Of a DNA stretch of 64,000 bases, positions 34,731 through 44,206 are shown piece by piece (the stretch's first letter is position 1; every line of letters starts with the position of its first letter). The stretch lies in NCBI GenBank assembly GCA_945861535.1, contig CAMAUZ010000036.1:1-64000 (forward strand), written 5' to 3'. The translations under genes were made by a program, and so were the position numbers. The notes below the pieces were generated by a model. That model made no database searches. It was not told where the DNA came from and saw only the letters and a list, made by a program, of their open reading frames with translations. The DNA is from Akkermansia muciniphila (GTDB lineage Bacteria > Verrucomicrobiota > Verrucomicrobiia > Limisphaerales > BJHT01).

Positions 34731-37265
34731 ATGCAACTACCGCAAACGCAAAAATCCACCCGCCTGTCCGGGGATCCCCGCTGGTGGATCGTCGGCCTGC
34801 TCGCGCTGCTCACGCTCGCGATTTATTCGCCGGTGCGGGATCACGAGTTCATCGACTACGACGACAACGCCTACGTGTACGAGAACGCCCTGATCCGCCA
34901 GGGTTTCAGCGTGGAGGGCGTGCGGTTCGCGTTTCTGAAACTGCACGGCAAGGAAACGTACTGGCATCCGGTCACCTGGCTTTCGCACATGCTGGATTGC
35001 CAGTTGTTCGGGGTGAAGTCCGGCCCGCACCATCTGGTGAACGTCTTGTTTCACGCGGTCAATGTCGTGCTGCTGTTTCTCTGGCTGCAGTCGCTGACGG
35101 GACGACTGTGGCGCAGTGCCGCGGTGGCGATGCTGTTTGCGTGGCATCCGTTGCAGGTTGATACGGTCGCGTGGGTCGCCGAGCGCAAGAATCTGCTGAG
35201 CGCGCTGTTTTGGATTCTGGCCGTCTGGTCGTACACCCGTTGGACTCGAAGCCGCCAGCGGCCGGACTATCTGACCGCGCTCGCACTTTATGCGGTTGGG
35301 CTGATGTGCAAGCCCGCCATCGTGACGCTCCCGTGTGTGCTGCTGCTGCTCGACTTCTGGCCGCTCCGGCGGATCGAGATTTCGGCGGCGACGTCGTTCA
35401 AAACGCTGCGCGCGCTGCTGGTCGAGAAGGTGCCTTTTTTTGCGCTCACGGTCGCTTCATCGGTCGCCACGATTCTGGCGCACCAGAGCCTCGCGCTGCT
35501 CACCTCCACCGAAAAAATGTCGCTTGCGGCGCGCGTGGCGAATGCGCTGGCGGCCTACGGGAGCTACGTGGGCAAGGTCTTCTGGCCGACGAAACTCGCG
35601 GTGGTTTATCCCGCTATGGCCCATCAGCCGACGGAACTCGTGGTGGCCGGTGCGCTGGTCGTCGTGTTGCCGCTGATCATTGGTGTGGCGAAGGTGCGCT
35701 CCCACCCGCATCTGCTGGTTGGTTGGCTGTGGTTCCTCGGCACCCTTGTCCCGACGATTGGCATCGTGCAGGTGGGACATCAGGCCATGGCCGATCGCTT
35801 TGCGTATCTGCCGCTGATCGGGCTGTTCATCGTCGTGGTGTGGACGGTGGGTGAGGCCGCGAGCCGGTTCGCTGTGCCGCTCCGGCTGCGCCTGACGACG
35901 GCCGCCGCGAGCGGTCTGGCGTGCCTCGCGCTGACGGCGCACCAAGTTACCTTCTGGGAGAACTCGACGACGCTGTTTGGTCATGCGGCGGCGGTGACTC
36001 AAAAGAACTGGGTCGCCTTGAACCGGCTCGGGGAGAACGCCCTCGGGCGCGGTGATCTGCCCGTGGCCATCACCCATTTAAGCGCCCTCGAACGCCTCAT
36101 GCCCAACCGGCCCGAGGTGCAATACAATCTCGCCCTGACCTATTCCCGGTCCGGTCGTTTCGCCGAAGCCGACACCCATTACGTCGCCGCCTTGAAGCTC
36201 AAACCCGAGGACGCCCGCGCGTTGCATGGACGCGGGTTTGTCGCGATGCAGCAGGGCCGGCTGGCCGAGGCGCGGGAGTGGTTTGACCAGGCGCTCGCGT
36301 TGGATCCGACGCTGCGGGAAACCCGCAACTGCGTTGAGCTGATCGCCAGCGGCGCGGCGACTGCCTTCGCGGAACTGGCGCGGGTGGAGGCGGAGATCGC
36401 CCGCGAACCCGCCCGTGATGAACTGCGGCTGCGGGCGGCCGAATTATTGACCGCGACGGGGCGCACCAACGAGGCGATGGCGCACTATGAAAAGGTGCTC
36501 GAACTCAAGCCGGGGGAGCCGCGGGCTTTGATCGCCGTGGCCGCAGTGCGGGTACGCGCCGGGCGCGACGCCGAGGCGCTGGCGATGCTTGAGCGCGCGC
36601 TGGCGGCGGATCCCAAATCGGCGGAGGCCCACTACCAACTGGGGCAGTTGGGGGAGCGAGCCGGGCGCGGGGATGTGGCATTCGGCCACTATAAGACGGC
36701 GGTGGCCGCGAAGCCCGAGCACGCGGGTGCCTGGACCGCGCTGGGCCTGCTCCTAACGCGCATCGGCAACCTGCCGGAAGCCCTCGACGCACTCGAACGG
36801 GCGACCGTGCTCCAGCCGCAGAACGCGGAATCGCACCTGCGCGCGGGCCTGGTCGCTGCGAGTCTCCAGCGGGCACCGGTGGCGGGCCGGCATCTGCGCG
36901 AAGCGGCGCGGCTGCGTCCCGACTGGCCGCCGCCGCTCAGTTCCCTGGCCTGGCTGCTCGCCACCCATCCCGACCCGCAGGCCCGCAATGGCGAAACGGC
37001 CGTCAAGCTCGCCCGCCGCGTCTGCGAACTGAGCGGGTCAAAAAATCTGGCGCATCTCGACGTGCTGGCGGCGGCGCTGGCGGAGACGTGGGATTATGCG
37101 GCGGCCGTGACCATGATCAAGCAGGCCATCGCCCTCGCCGACGCTGCGGGCAAGCCGGCGGCGGTCGCGGAGTTGACGTCGCGGCTGAAACTGTACCAAG
37201 AGCGCAAACCGTTTCATCAGCCGCCGGTCGTGGCGACGGGGGTGCGCGCACCGCCTGCGCCATGA
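34731..37265 (+). CDS. GT-C-type membrane protein with TPR tail, paralog 1
   Basis: An 844-residue protein resembling the TMTC/PMT-like group: an N-terminal multispanning GT-C fold followed by tetratricopeptide repeats. The first outside loop carries the acidic motif HEFIDYDDNAYVYEN (about 38-52), then YWHPVTWLSHMLDC and GPHHLVNVLFHAVNVVLLF. About ten to eleven helices follow up to residue 430. From about 440 to 800 come eight or more TPR units (for example DARALHGRGFVAMQQGRLAE). GT-C proteins use polyprenyl-phosphate sugars to glycosylate proteins or glycans outside the membrane; that role is inferred. The start at ATG 34731 is chosen because the hydrophobic start follows soon; the longer frame from 34590 is repeat-derived. 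Confidence 0.75.
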   Translation: MQLPQTQKSTRLSGDPRWWIVGLLALLTLAIYSPVRDHEFIDYDDNAYVYENALIRQGFSVEGVRFAFLKLHGKETYWHPVTWLSHMLDCQLFGVKSGPHHLVNVLFHAVNVVLLFLWLQSLTGRLWRSAAVAMLFAWHPLQVDTVAWVAERKNLLSALFWILAVWSYTRWTRSRQRPDYLTALALYAVGLMCKPAIVTLPCVLLLLDFWPLRRIEISAATSFKTLRALLVEKVPFFALTVASSVATILAHQSLALLTSTEKMSLAARVANALAAYGSYVGKVFWPTKLAVVYPAMAHQPTELVVAGALVVVLPLIIGVAKVRSHPHLLVGWLWFLGTLVPTIGIVQVGHQAMADRFAYLPLIGLFIVVVWTVGEAASRFAVPLRLRLTTAAASGLACLALTAHQVTFWENSTTLFGHAAAVTQKNWVALNRLGENALGRGDLPVAITHLSALERLMPNRPEVQYNLALTYSRSGRFAEADTHYVAALKLKPEDARALHGRGFVAMQQGRLAEAREWFDQALALDPTLRETRNCVELIASGAATAFAELARVEAEIAREPARDELRLRAAELLTATGRTNEAMAHYEKVLELKPGEPRALIAVAAVRVRAGRDAEALAMLERALAADPKSAEAHYQLGQLGERAGRGDVAFGHYKTAVAAKPEHAGAWTALGLLLTRIGNLPEALDALERATVLQPQNAESHLRAGLVAASLQRAPVAGRHLREAARLRPDWPPPLSSLAWLLATHPDPQARNGETAVKLARRVCELSGSKNLAHLDVLAAALAETWDYAAAVTMIKQAIALADAAGKPAAVAELTSRLKLYQERKPFHQPPVVATGVRAPPAP

Positions 37266-37479
37266 ACCCGCGCGCGGAGGTGGTGGTGGTCGCCGGGCGG
37301 ATTGGCTGCGGAGCACCGCGGGCTTTTCATCTCGTAAACCGGCTTTGCCCGTGGGCCGGGCCGTGCGAATTTTCGGCCGTGCTCCTAAGTGTCCGCGCCA
37401 GCAAACCCACCCATTGTCCATCGCCCCGCTGGCGCTGCGGGAGTTTGGCTGACGGTGGTGGAAAGCGCCGGGTCAAGCC

Positions 37480-39984
37480 TTGAAAAACTTCTCTGACAGC
37501 GGATTCGTCGTGCCCCGGCGCTGGATCGCCGGCGTGCTCGCGTTGCTCACCCTGGCGGTCTATCTGCCGGTGCAAAATCACGAGTTCATCGAGTACGACG
37601 ACAATGTTTATGTTTCGAAGAATGAGTTGATTCAGCAGGGCTTCACGCTCGCGGGGATCAAGTTTGCGTTCGGCAAACTGAGTGGCACCCACACCTACTG
37701 GCATCCGGTCACCTGGCTGTCGCACATGCTGGACTGTGAATTGTTTGGGACCGAGCCCGGGCCGCATCATCTGGTCAACGTCGGCTTCCATGCGCTCAAC
37801 GTGGTGCTGCTGTTTCTGTGGTTGCAGGCGCTGACCGGGCGCCGGTGGCCGAGCGCCGTGGTGGCGATGTTGTTCGCGTGGCACCCGCTGCAGGTGGACA
37901 CGGTGGCGTGGGTGGCGGAGCGGAAAAACCTGTTGAGCGCGTGCTTCTGGATCCTGGCATCATGGGCCTACACGACCTATGCGCAGGGGGGACGACGGGC
38001 GGCTTACCTCGGGGCGTTCGGATTGTTTGCGGTGGGCTTGATGTGCAAGCCGGCGATCGTGACGTTGCCGTGCGTCTGGCTCCTGCTCGATATCTGGCCC
38101 TTGCAGCGGATCACGTTCCCGAGCGTGAAGCTGGCGGCCCAAGCCCGGCGATTGTTATGGGAGAAAGTTCCGTTCTTGGGTCTCACCGTGGTTTCCTCCG
38201 TGATCACGCTCCAGGCCCATGCGGGCATGGGCATTCTGGCGTCGGTCGAACACACGCCGCTGGCGGCGCGAATCGCCAACAGTTTTGCGTCCTACGCGCT
38301 CTACCTGAGAAACGTGGTGTGGCCGCGGCAGCTCGCCGTGGTGTACCCGCAGGATCTGAATCTTCCATGGGGAATCGTGGCGGCGGGTGTGGTGCTGGTG
38401 GTGACGCTGGTGATTACCGGAGTGGCACTCGTCCGTACGCGCCCGTATTGGCTGGTGGGCTGCGGCTGGTTTCTGGGTGCGCTGGTGCCGACCATCGGCA
38501 TCGTGCAGGCGGGGCATCAGGCGATGGCGGACCGGTTTGTTTATGTGCCGTTGATCGGATTGTTCATCGCCCTCGTGTGGGCGGCGGCGGACCTGTTGGC
38601 CCGCTGGCCGGTGGGTGGCCGGGCGGCGACGATCGCCGCGGTGGTGGTGGGGACAGCCGGTTTGGCGCTGACTTCGCGCCAGGTGGGCTATTGGAAAGAC
38701 ACCCGCTCGGTTTTTGAACACGCGGCGGCGGTGACGAAAGACAACTATATCGCGCAACGGAGCCTGGGGTACGAGGCGGTGCAACGCGGGGAGTTTGCCG
38801 CCGGCTTGGCGTATTTTCTCACGGCGGAGCGCATCGCCCCGGGGGATGTCGTCAGCAGCTACGGGATCGCCCTGGCCTGCATGAACATGAACCGGCTGGA
38901 AGAGGCCGAAGCCCGGTTGAGCGCCATCCTCAAACAAAAACCCACGCATGCCTATTCCCATCACGGACTTGGTTACCTGCGGATGCAGCAGGGCCGGTTC
39001 GACGAGGCTCGGGATTACTTCCTGCGGGCGCTGGCGCTCGATCCGGAAATAGCCGAGGCGCGCACGAATCTCGAATTGATCCAGACCGGGGCGGCCAGGG
39101 CCTTTCCCGAGTTGCTCGCGGTCAAAGCCCGGCTGGAATCCGAGCCGGCCAATGTCGAACTGCGCCTCCGGGTCGCCGGATTGCTGACGACGGTCCTGCG
39201 TCCGAACGAGGCCGCCACTCAGTACCAAAAGGTGCTCGAACAGCAGCCCGGCGAGCCGCGGGCCTTGACGGGGTTGGGGACGTTGGCGGCGCGGGAGGGC
39301 AAGACTGACGAGGCGATAACGCTGCTGGAGCGGGCGCTCGCAGCGGATGGCAAACACGGCGAAGCCCGGGTGCAACTGGGGGCGGTGCTGGAACTGCTGG
39401 GGCGCGCGGCGGAGGCGCGGCAGCAGTATGAGACCGCGGTGCAGACCCGGCCGGAGCTGGCGGAAGCATGGGCCAGCCTGGGTTTGCTGGAGGCGAAGAC
39501 CGGGCGGATGGGGGCGGCCGCGGCAGCCTTGGAACGGGCGGCCAGCCTGCGGCCCGACCATGCGGAGTTTCAGATGCGCGCCGGGCTGGCCGCCGCCACC
39601 TGGCAGCGTGCGGAGCCGGCGGCGCGGCATCTGCGGGCGGCCCTGCGGTTGCGTCCTGACTGGCATCCGCCGATGACCACGCTGGCGTGGTTGCTGGCGA
39701 CGCATCCGGACGCGGCGGCGCGCGACGGGGCGGAGGCGGTGAAGCTGGCGCGACGGGCGTGCGAGCTGACGAAATTCGAGAATCCGGGTTGCCTGGACGC
39801 GCTCGGCGCGGCGCTCGCGGAGACCGGCGATTTTGCCGGGGCGCTGGCCACGATGCGGCAGGCCCTGGAGCTGGCGCGCTCGCAGAATTTGCCGTCGGCA
39901 GTGGGCGAGTTCTCGGCCCGGCTGGAACTCTATCGCCAGGGTCAGCGGTATCAGCAGCCGCGCGTCCCGCCTAGTTCGCCGTAG
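37480..39984 (+). CDS. GT-C-type membrane protein with TPR tail, paralog 2
   Basis: An 834-residue close paralog of the gene just upstream, with the same order of parts: HEFIEYDDNVYVSKNEL (about 30-46), YWHPVTWLSHMLDCELFG, GPHHLVNVGFHALNVVLLFL, then about eleven helices and a TPR tail (about 430-800, for example AYSHHGLGYLRMQQGRFDEA). It starts at a TTG codon at 37480; GTG 37510 is an alternative. It follows paralog 1 by 214 bases, which hold no gene. Duplication is evident from long stretches of shared wording. Confidence 0.75.
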   Translation: MKNFSDSGFVVPRRWIAGVLALLTLAVYLPVQNHEFIEYDDNVYVSKNELIQQGFTLAGIKFAFGKLSGTHTYWHPVTWLSHMLDCELFGTEPGPHHLVNVGFHALNVVLLFLWLQALTGRRWPSAVVAMLFAWHPLQVDTVAWVAERKNLLSACFWILASWAYTTYAQGGRRAAYLGAFGLFAVGLMCKPAIVTLPCVWLLLDIWPLQRITFPSVKLAAQARRLLWEKVPFLGLTVVSSVITLQAHAGMGILASVEHTPLAARIANSFASYALYLRNVVWPRQLAVVYPQDLNLPWGIVAAGVVLVVTLVITGVALVRTRPYWLVGCGWFLGALVPTIGIVQAGHQAMADRFVYVPLIGLFIALVWAAADLLARWPVGGRAATIAAVVVGTAGLALTSRQVGYWKDTRSVFEHAAAVTKDNYIAQRSLGYEAVQRGEFAAGLAYFLTAERIAPGDVVSSYGIALACMNMNRLEEAEARLSAILKQKPTHAYSHHGLGYLRMQQGRFDEARDYFLRALALDPEIAEARTNLELIQTGAARAFPELLAVKARLESEPANVELRLRVAGLLTTVLRPNEAATQYQKVLEQQPGEPRALTGLGTLAAREGKTDEAITLLERALAADGKHGEARVQLGAVLELLGRAAEARQQYETAVQTRPELAEAWASLGLLEAKTGRMGAAAAALERAASLRPDHAEFQMRAGLAAATWQRAEPAARHLRAALRLRPDWHPPMTTLAWLLATHPDAAARDGAEAVKLARRACELTKFENPGCLDALGAALAETGDFAGALATMRQALELARSQNLPSAVGEFSARLELYRQGQRYQQPRVPPSSP

Positions 39985-40351
39985 GGGAGCTGAATTCCGC
40001 GGGGTTCTCGCGGGGGGGGGATTTCACCCGCCGCCGGAGGTTCCGCCACCCCAACGCGGTGATACCGACCGCGCGCGGGTTGTGGGAATCGGCCTCCGGC
40101 GGGCACTCTGCACGCATGGGGCGGCTGATGGCAACGCAGCTCAGCCGCGGCGCCAAAATCTCTGGAATTGAGGGTCTTGCCTGCTAGTCTCGGACGCAGA
40201 TGAAACACCTGCGAAATCCGGTCGGCCGCGCCGCCATTGCGTCGGCAGCCGCCCTGCGGTTCCGTTCCGGGCGTTCCGGGTTCGGGCAACGAGGCGGGCG
40301 GCGGGCGGCGGTGGACGTGGCACTTAGGCGCCCGGAGGGCATCTTCACCAC
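39985..40351. other. Intergenic region with GC-rich short repeats
   Basis: No gene or clear promoter seen. A run of nine G (40011-40019) lies near the start, and CCGCCGGAGG/CCTCCGGCGG form a loosely spaced inverted pair (about 40030 and 40093). Confidence 0.4.
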
Positions 40352-41110
40352 ATGCTGTTAGGCAAGAAAGTTGTGGTTGTCATGCCGGCCTACAACGCCG
40401 CCAAAACGCTGGTCCAGACCTATGAGGAGGTGATGGCGCACTCATTGGTTGATAAGGTCATCGTGGTCGATGACGCGAGCCGCGATGACACGACCGCCAT
40501 TGCCAGCCGGCTGCCCAACGTGCTGGTTCACCGCCATGCCAAAAATACGGGCTACGGCGGCAACCAGAAGACCTGCTATCGCCTGGCCCTGGATGAGGGG
40601 GCCGACATCGTCATCATGGTCCACCCGGATTATCAGTACACCCCCAAGTTGATCCCGGCGATGGCCTATCTGATCGCGGAAGGGCTCTACAGTTGCGTGC
40701 TGGGTTCGCGCATCCTCGGTGGCTATGCGCTCCAGGGCGGGATGCCCTATTGGAAATATGTGGCCAACCGATTTCTGACGCTGACTGAAAACATTCTGCT
40801 GGGCGCAAAATTATCCGAGTACCACACGGGTTATCGGGCGTTCTCGCGTGCTCTGCTGGAACGGCTCTCGCTGGACGCCAACTCGGATGACTTCGTCTTC
40901 GACAACCAGATGCTGGCCCAGATCATCTGGTGCGGCTACACGGTGGCGGAAATCACCTGTCCCACCAAATATTTCCCCGAGGCGTCCTCCATCAATTTCC
41001 GCCGCAGCGTGACCTATGGATTGGGCTGCCTGCAAACCGCAGCGCGTTTCCGGCTGGCCCGCTGGAAATGGTGCCGCAGCCCTTTGTTTCCGTATGAAAT
41101 TGCCGGGTAG
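40352..41110 (+). CDS. GT2 glycosyltransferase, polyprenyl-phosphate sugar synthase-like
   Basis: A 252-residue cytoplasmic or peripheral enzyme. It opens with KVVVVMPAYNAAKTL, then VIVVDDASRDDT (nucleotide-sugar Asp pair), NTGYGGNQKT, and MVHPDYQY where DPM1-type enzymes have the metal-binding D-x-D/H. HTGYRAFSRALLE (about 154-166) and the D-D-F-V-F-D-N segment match the dolichyl/undecaprenyl-phosphate sugar synthase group. No C-terminal membrane helices are present. Located between two GT-C-type genes, it could make their lipid-linked sugar donor; this is inferred from position. Confidence 0.8.
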   Translation: MLLGKKVVVVMPAYNAAKTLVQTYEEVMAHSLVDKVIVVDDASRDDTTAIASRLPNVLVHRHAKNTGYGGNQKTCYRLALDEGADIVIMVHPDYQYTPKLIPAMAYLIAEGLYSCVLGSRILGGYALQGGMPYWKYVANRFLTLTENILLGAKLSEYHTGYRAFSRALLERLSLDANSDDFVFDNQMLAQIIWCGYTVAEITCPTKYFPEASSINFRRSVTYGLGCLQTAARFRLARWKWCRSPLFPYEIAG

Positions 41111-41212
41111 GATGGTCATGACCGATCGCCGCCCCGCTGCCATTGTGCCGGGCCTTGGCCGGGTTCCCGTGAGCGCGGCGGTGGGCTGCGGTTTGGCCGC
41201 AACGCAGCGGGA

Positions 41213-43972
41213 ATGGATGTGCTCATGAAGCTCGACGTGGCGAGCCATTCCGAGGCACGGCAGAAACTGGTGCGCCGGGTCTGGTCCCCCGGGGGAATCT
41301 TCGTTGGCTTGGTGCTGGTCACGCTGGCGATCTATTTGCCGGTGATTAACAACGACTTCGTGGCCTACGATGACCCCGGATACGTCACCGAAAACCTGGT
41401 CGTCAGGCGCGGGTTGACGTGGTCGGGTTTGCTCTGGGCGTTTCAAAACGTCAACCAAGCCAACTGGCATCCGGTGACGTGGCTGTCCCACATGTTGGAT
41501 TGCACATTGTTTGGATTGAACCCCGTCGGGCATCACGTCGTAAGCGTCTTGGGGCACGCGGTCAACGCGGTCCTGCTGTTCCGGTTGTGGTGGCGCATGA
41601 CCGGCGCCCTGGGGTTGAGTGCGCTGGTGGCCGCCTTGTTCGCCTGGCATCCGCTGCATGTCGAGTCGGTGGCCTGGGTGTCGGAGCGGAAGGACATCTT
41701 GAGCACGGGCTTCGGCCTGCTGGCGATGCTGTTTTATCATCGGTATGTCACGGAACGGCACCGGGGGTCTTATTGGATTGCTGCGGGCATGTTCGCCCTC
41801 AGCCTGATGTCCAAGCCGATGCTGGTCACCCTGCCGTTCGTGCTGCTCCTGTTGGATTACTGGCCCCTCGAACGGCTGTCGTGGGACCTCAGCCGCACGG
41901 CGGCTTCAGGTCCGTCGCCGGTGGCCGGACCCGAAAGCGTGACGATTCTCAATGCTGTCCGGGAGAAAATCCCATTTTTCGCGCTGAGTCTCGCGTGCTC
42001 GGTGGTGACGATGTGGGCGCAACGCCAGGGTGGTGCGGTGACGTCGGTGGAGGCGCTGAGTCTGCCGGTTCGCCTTACAAATGTCGTGATTTCCTACGCC
42101 GGTTATCTCGGCCAGATGCTCTGGCCGAAAGATCTGATCGTCATCTACGTTTTCAATTTCAACCCGCCGGCGGCTCACTTCTGGGTGGCGCTGATCGTCC
42201 TGGTGGGGATCAGCGGGTTGGTGGTGAGGTTCCCGGATCGCAAGTATCTGCTGACCGGTTGGTGTTTCTACCTGGGCACGCTGGTGCCCGTAATCGGCTT
42301 GGTTCAGGCCGGTCTTCAGGCGCACGCCGACCGGTACACCTATGTCCCGCTCATCGGCATTTTCGTCATGCTGGCGTGCGGCAGCCGGGAGCTTTTCTCG
42401 CGGCTGCGCTGTCCCGTCCCGGTCGCTGCGGCCTTCTGGGGGGTGTTGGTGTTGGTCTGTTGCCCATTGACCTGGTTGCAGGCGGAACGCTGGAAGAACT
42501 CGGAGACACTCTTTTCCCATGCGCTGGTCCGGGAGCCGGGGAACACGGTGGCGCTGGAGCAATTGGTGGACCTTTCCCTACGGGCCGGCGATTTCCCGAA
42601 AGCGATGCACCATTTGCAGAAATACCGCCAAGTCGCCCGGGTATCCGAACCCTCCGCCGTGTTCCTGGCGAAAACGCTCAGCGAATTGAATCGTCCGGGC
42701 GAGGCGATGGCGACGATCGACGCCTACCTGGCCGCGACCAATGCGATGACCGGGGGGTTGCGGATGGCCCGTGGCGCCATCGCCGAAAGCGCCGGGGACA
42801 AAGCCCGGGCGTATGCGGAATACCAGCAGGCGATGGAATTCAAGAACACGCGTTTTGCGGCGGCGCTGCGACTGGCCTCGCTGAAGGCGGAAGACCGCAC
42901 CGGGACGGAGGCCGAGGCCGACTACCGCAAACTGCTGGCGGAGGACCCTGGCAACCCGAGTGCTCTGCTTGGTCTTGCGGGGTTGGCCAGTGACGCGGGT
43001 CGGAGCGAGGAAGCGCAAAAACTGCTGCGGCAGGCCTCGGTATTTCCGCCGCATACCCCGACCGAATTCGGTCAGGTGGCCGCGGTACAGGCCAAGCTGG
43101 GCCGGCGTGCGGAGGCCGAGGCAAACTATCTGCGCGCGATTGAACTGGACCGGTGGGACTACAATTTGCATTTCAACCTGGGTAATTTTTATGCGCGCAA
43201 CGGAGTGTTTACCAACGCCATCCGCTACCTCGGGCGCGCGGCGGAACTGAAACCGACGATTCCCGGCGCCCGGAATAATCTGGCGGTCGCGCTGGCCTCC
43301 GTGGGCCGGTTCCAAGAGGCGGCCAACCAGTATCGCGAGGCGATCAAACTCACGCCCGGCGAGGCGGACCCCTACTATGGTCTGGCGCGGGTTCTGGAGA
43401 TTCAGACCAATTACGCCGGGGCGGTGAGCTACTACCAGCAGGCGCTCCAGTTGAAGCCGAACCTCGTGGAAGCCCGGTTGGGGCTGGCCATGGTTTTGAG
43501 TCAGGCCGGCCAGTGGAGCAACGCGCTGCCGCAGTGGGAACTGGTCTTACAGGCCAGTCCCGAAAGCGGCGTCGGCCATTACCAACTGGGGCTGGTGTTG
43601 CTCAACCTCAGACGGACTGCGGAGGCCCTGCCTCATTTGGAGCGGGCCGTGGCGCTGCGGCCCCGGGACCGGCTGGCCGCGGGGACGTTGGCGCGGGTGC
43701 TGGCCACGGCAGTTGATGGCGCGCTCCGCAACGGGGCGCGGGCCGTGGCGCTGGCCGAGGCGCTCTGCCAGCCGCGCGAGCAGACGCCGCCGGCGTTGCT
43801 GGAAATCCTGGCGGCGGCTTATGCGGAAACCGGAGCGTTTGACCAGGCTCGGTCGGTGGCGGCCCGGGCCGTGGAATCCGCCGTCCAGGCCGGGGACGAA
43901 GCCCTCGCCAGCCGCGTGCGGCAACAACTGGCCCTGTATCAGGCGGGGCGGCCACTGCGGGATACCCCCTAG
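41213..43972 (+). CDS. GT-C-type membrane protein with TPR tail, paralog 3
   Basis: A 919-residue protein with the same plan as the two paralogs upstream but more diverged: DFVAYDDPGYVTEN (about 46-59), NWHPVTWLSHMLDCTLFG, WHPLHVESVAWVSERKDILS, around eleven helices to about residue 430, then a longer TPR tail to about 890 (for example PYYGLARVLEIQTNYAGAVS). The shift from Y-D-D-N to Y-D-D-P and the longer tail suggest a different acceptor. An internal ATG four codons downstream is an alternative start. It follows the GT2 gene by 102 bases. Confidence 0.75.
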   Translation: MDVLMKLDVASHSEARQKLVRRVWSPGGIFVGLVLVTLAIYLPVINNDFVAYDDPGYVTENLVVRRGLTWSGLLWAFQNVNQANWHPVTWLSHMLDCTLFGLNPVGHHVVSVLGHAVNAVLLFRLWWRMTGALGLSALVAALFAWHPLHVESVAWVSERKDILSTGFGLLAMLFYHRYVTERHRGSYWIAAGMFALSLMSKPMLVTLPFVLLLLDYWPLERLSWDLSRTAASGPSPVAGPESVTILNAVREKIPFFALSLACSVVTMWAQRQGGAVTSVEALSLPVRLTNVVISYAGYLGQMLWPKDLIVIYVFNFNPPAAHFWVALIVLVGISGLVVRFPDRKYLLTGWCFYLGTLVPVIGLVQAGLQAHADRYTYVPLIGIFVMLACGSRELFSRLRCPVPVAAAFWGVLVLVCCPLTWLQAERWKNSETLFSHALVREPGNTVALEQLVDLSLRAGDFPKAMHHLQKYRQVARVSEPSAVFLAKTLSELNRPGEAMATIDAYLAATNAMTGGLRMARGAIAESAGDKARAYAEYQQAMEFKNTRFAAALRLASLKAEDRTGTEAEADYRKLLAEDPGNPSALLGLAGLASDAGRSEEAQKLLRQASVFPPHTPTEFGQVAAVQAKLGRRAEAEANYLRAIELDRWDYNLHFNLGNFYARNGVFTNAIRYLGRAAELKPTIPGARNNLAVALASVGRFQEAANQYREAIKLTPGEADPYYGLARVLEIQTNYAGAVSYYQQALQLKPNLVEARLGLAMVLSQAGQWSNALPQWELVLQASPESGVGHYQLGLVLLNLRRTAEALPHLERAVALRPRDRLAAGTLARVLATAVDGALRNGARAVALAEALCQPREQTPPALLEILAAAYAETGAFDQARSVAARAVESAVQAGDEALASRVRQQLALYQAGRPLRDTP

Positions 43973-44003
43973 CCGTTTCTATTCAGTTGTAACGGGAAAT
44001 AAG

Positions 44004-44130
44004 ACCACAGAGACACGATGAACACAGAGAAAAACAGGGGACGACGTCCACTGCGGAAAGTCACCAATCAGGGAACGACGATCGGCCACCGAGTCCTAGG
44101 TTTTCTCTGTGTTCATCGTGTCTCTGTGGT
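44004..44130. repeat. Perfect 30-bp inverted repeat, ACCACAGAGACACGATGAAC type
   Basis: Bases 44004-44033 and 44101-44130 are exact reverse complements, separated by 67 bases. A partial copy (CCACAGAGACTCGATGAACA) occurs at 56682-56701. It lies between paralog 3 and the epimerase gene; nothing else is seen in 43973-44206. Confidence 0.92.
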
Positions 44131-44206
44131 TCAAGAGAATCGGCTCGACTGAATGGATACGCCCTAGTGCCCGACCGCTGGCACGCCATTGCTTTCCCGC
44201 ATTTTT

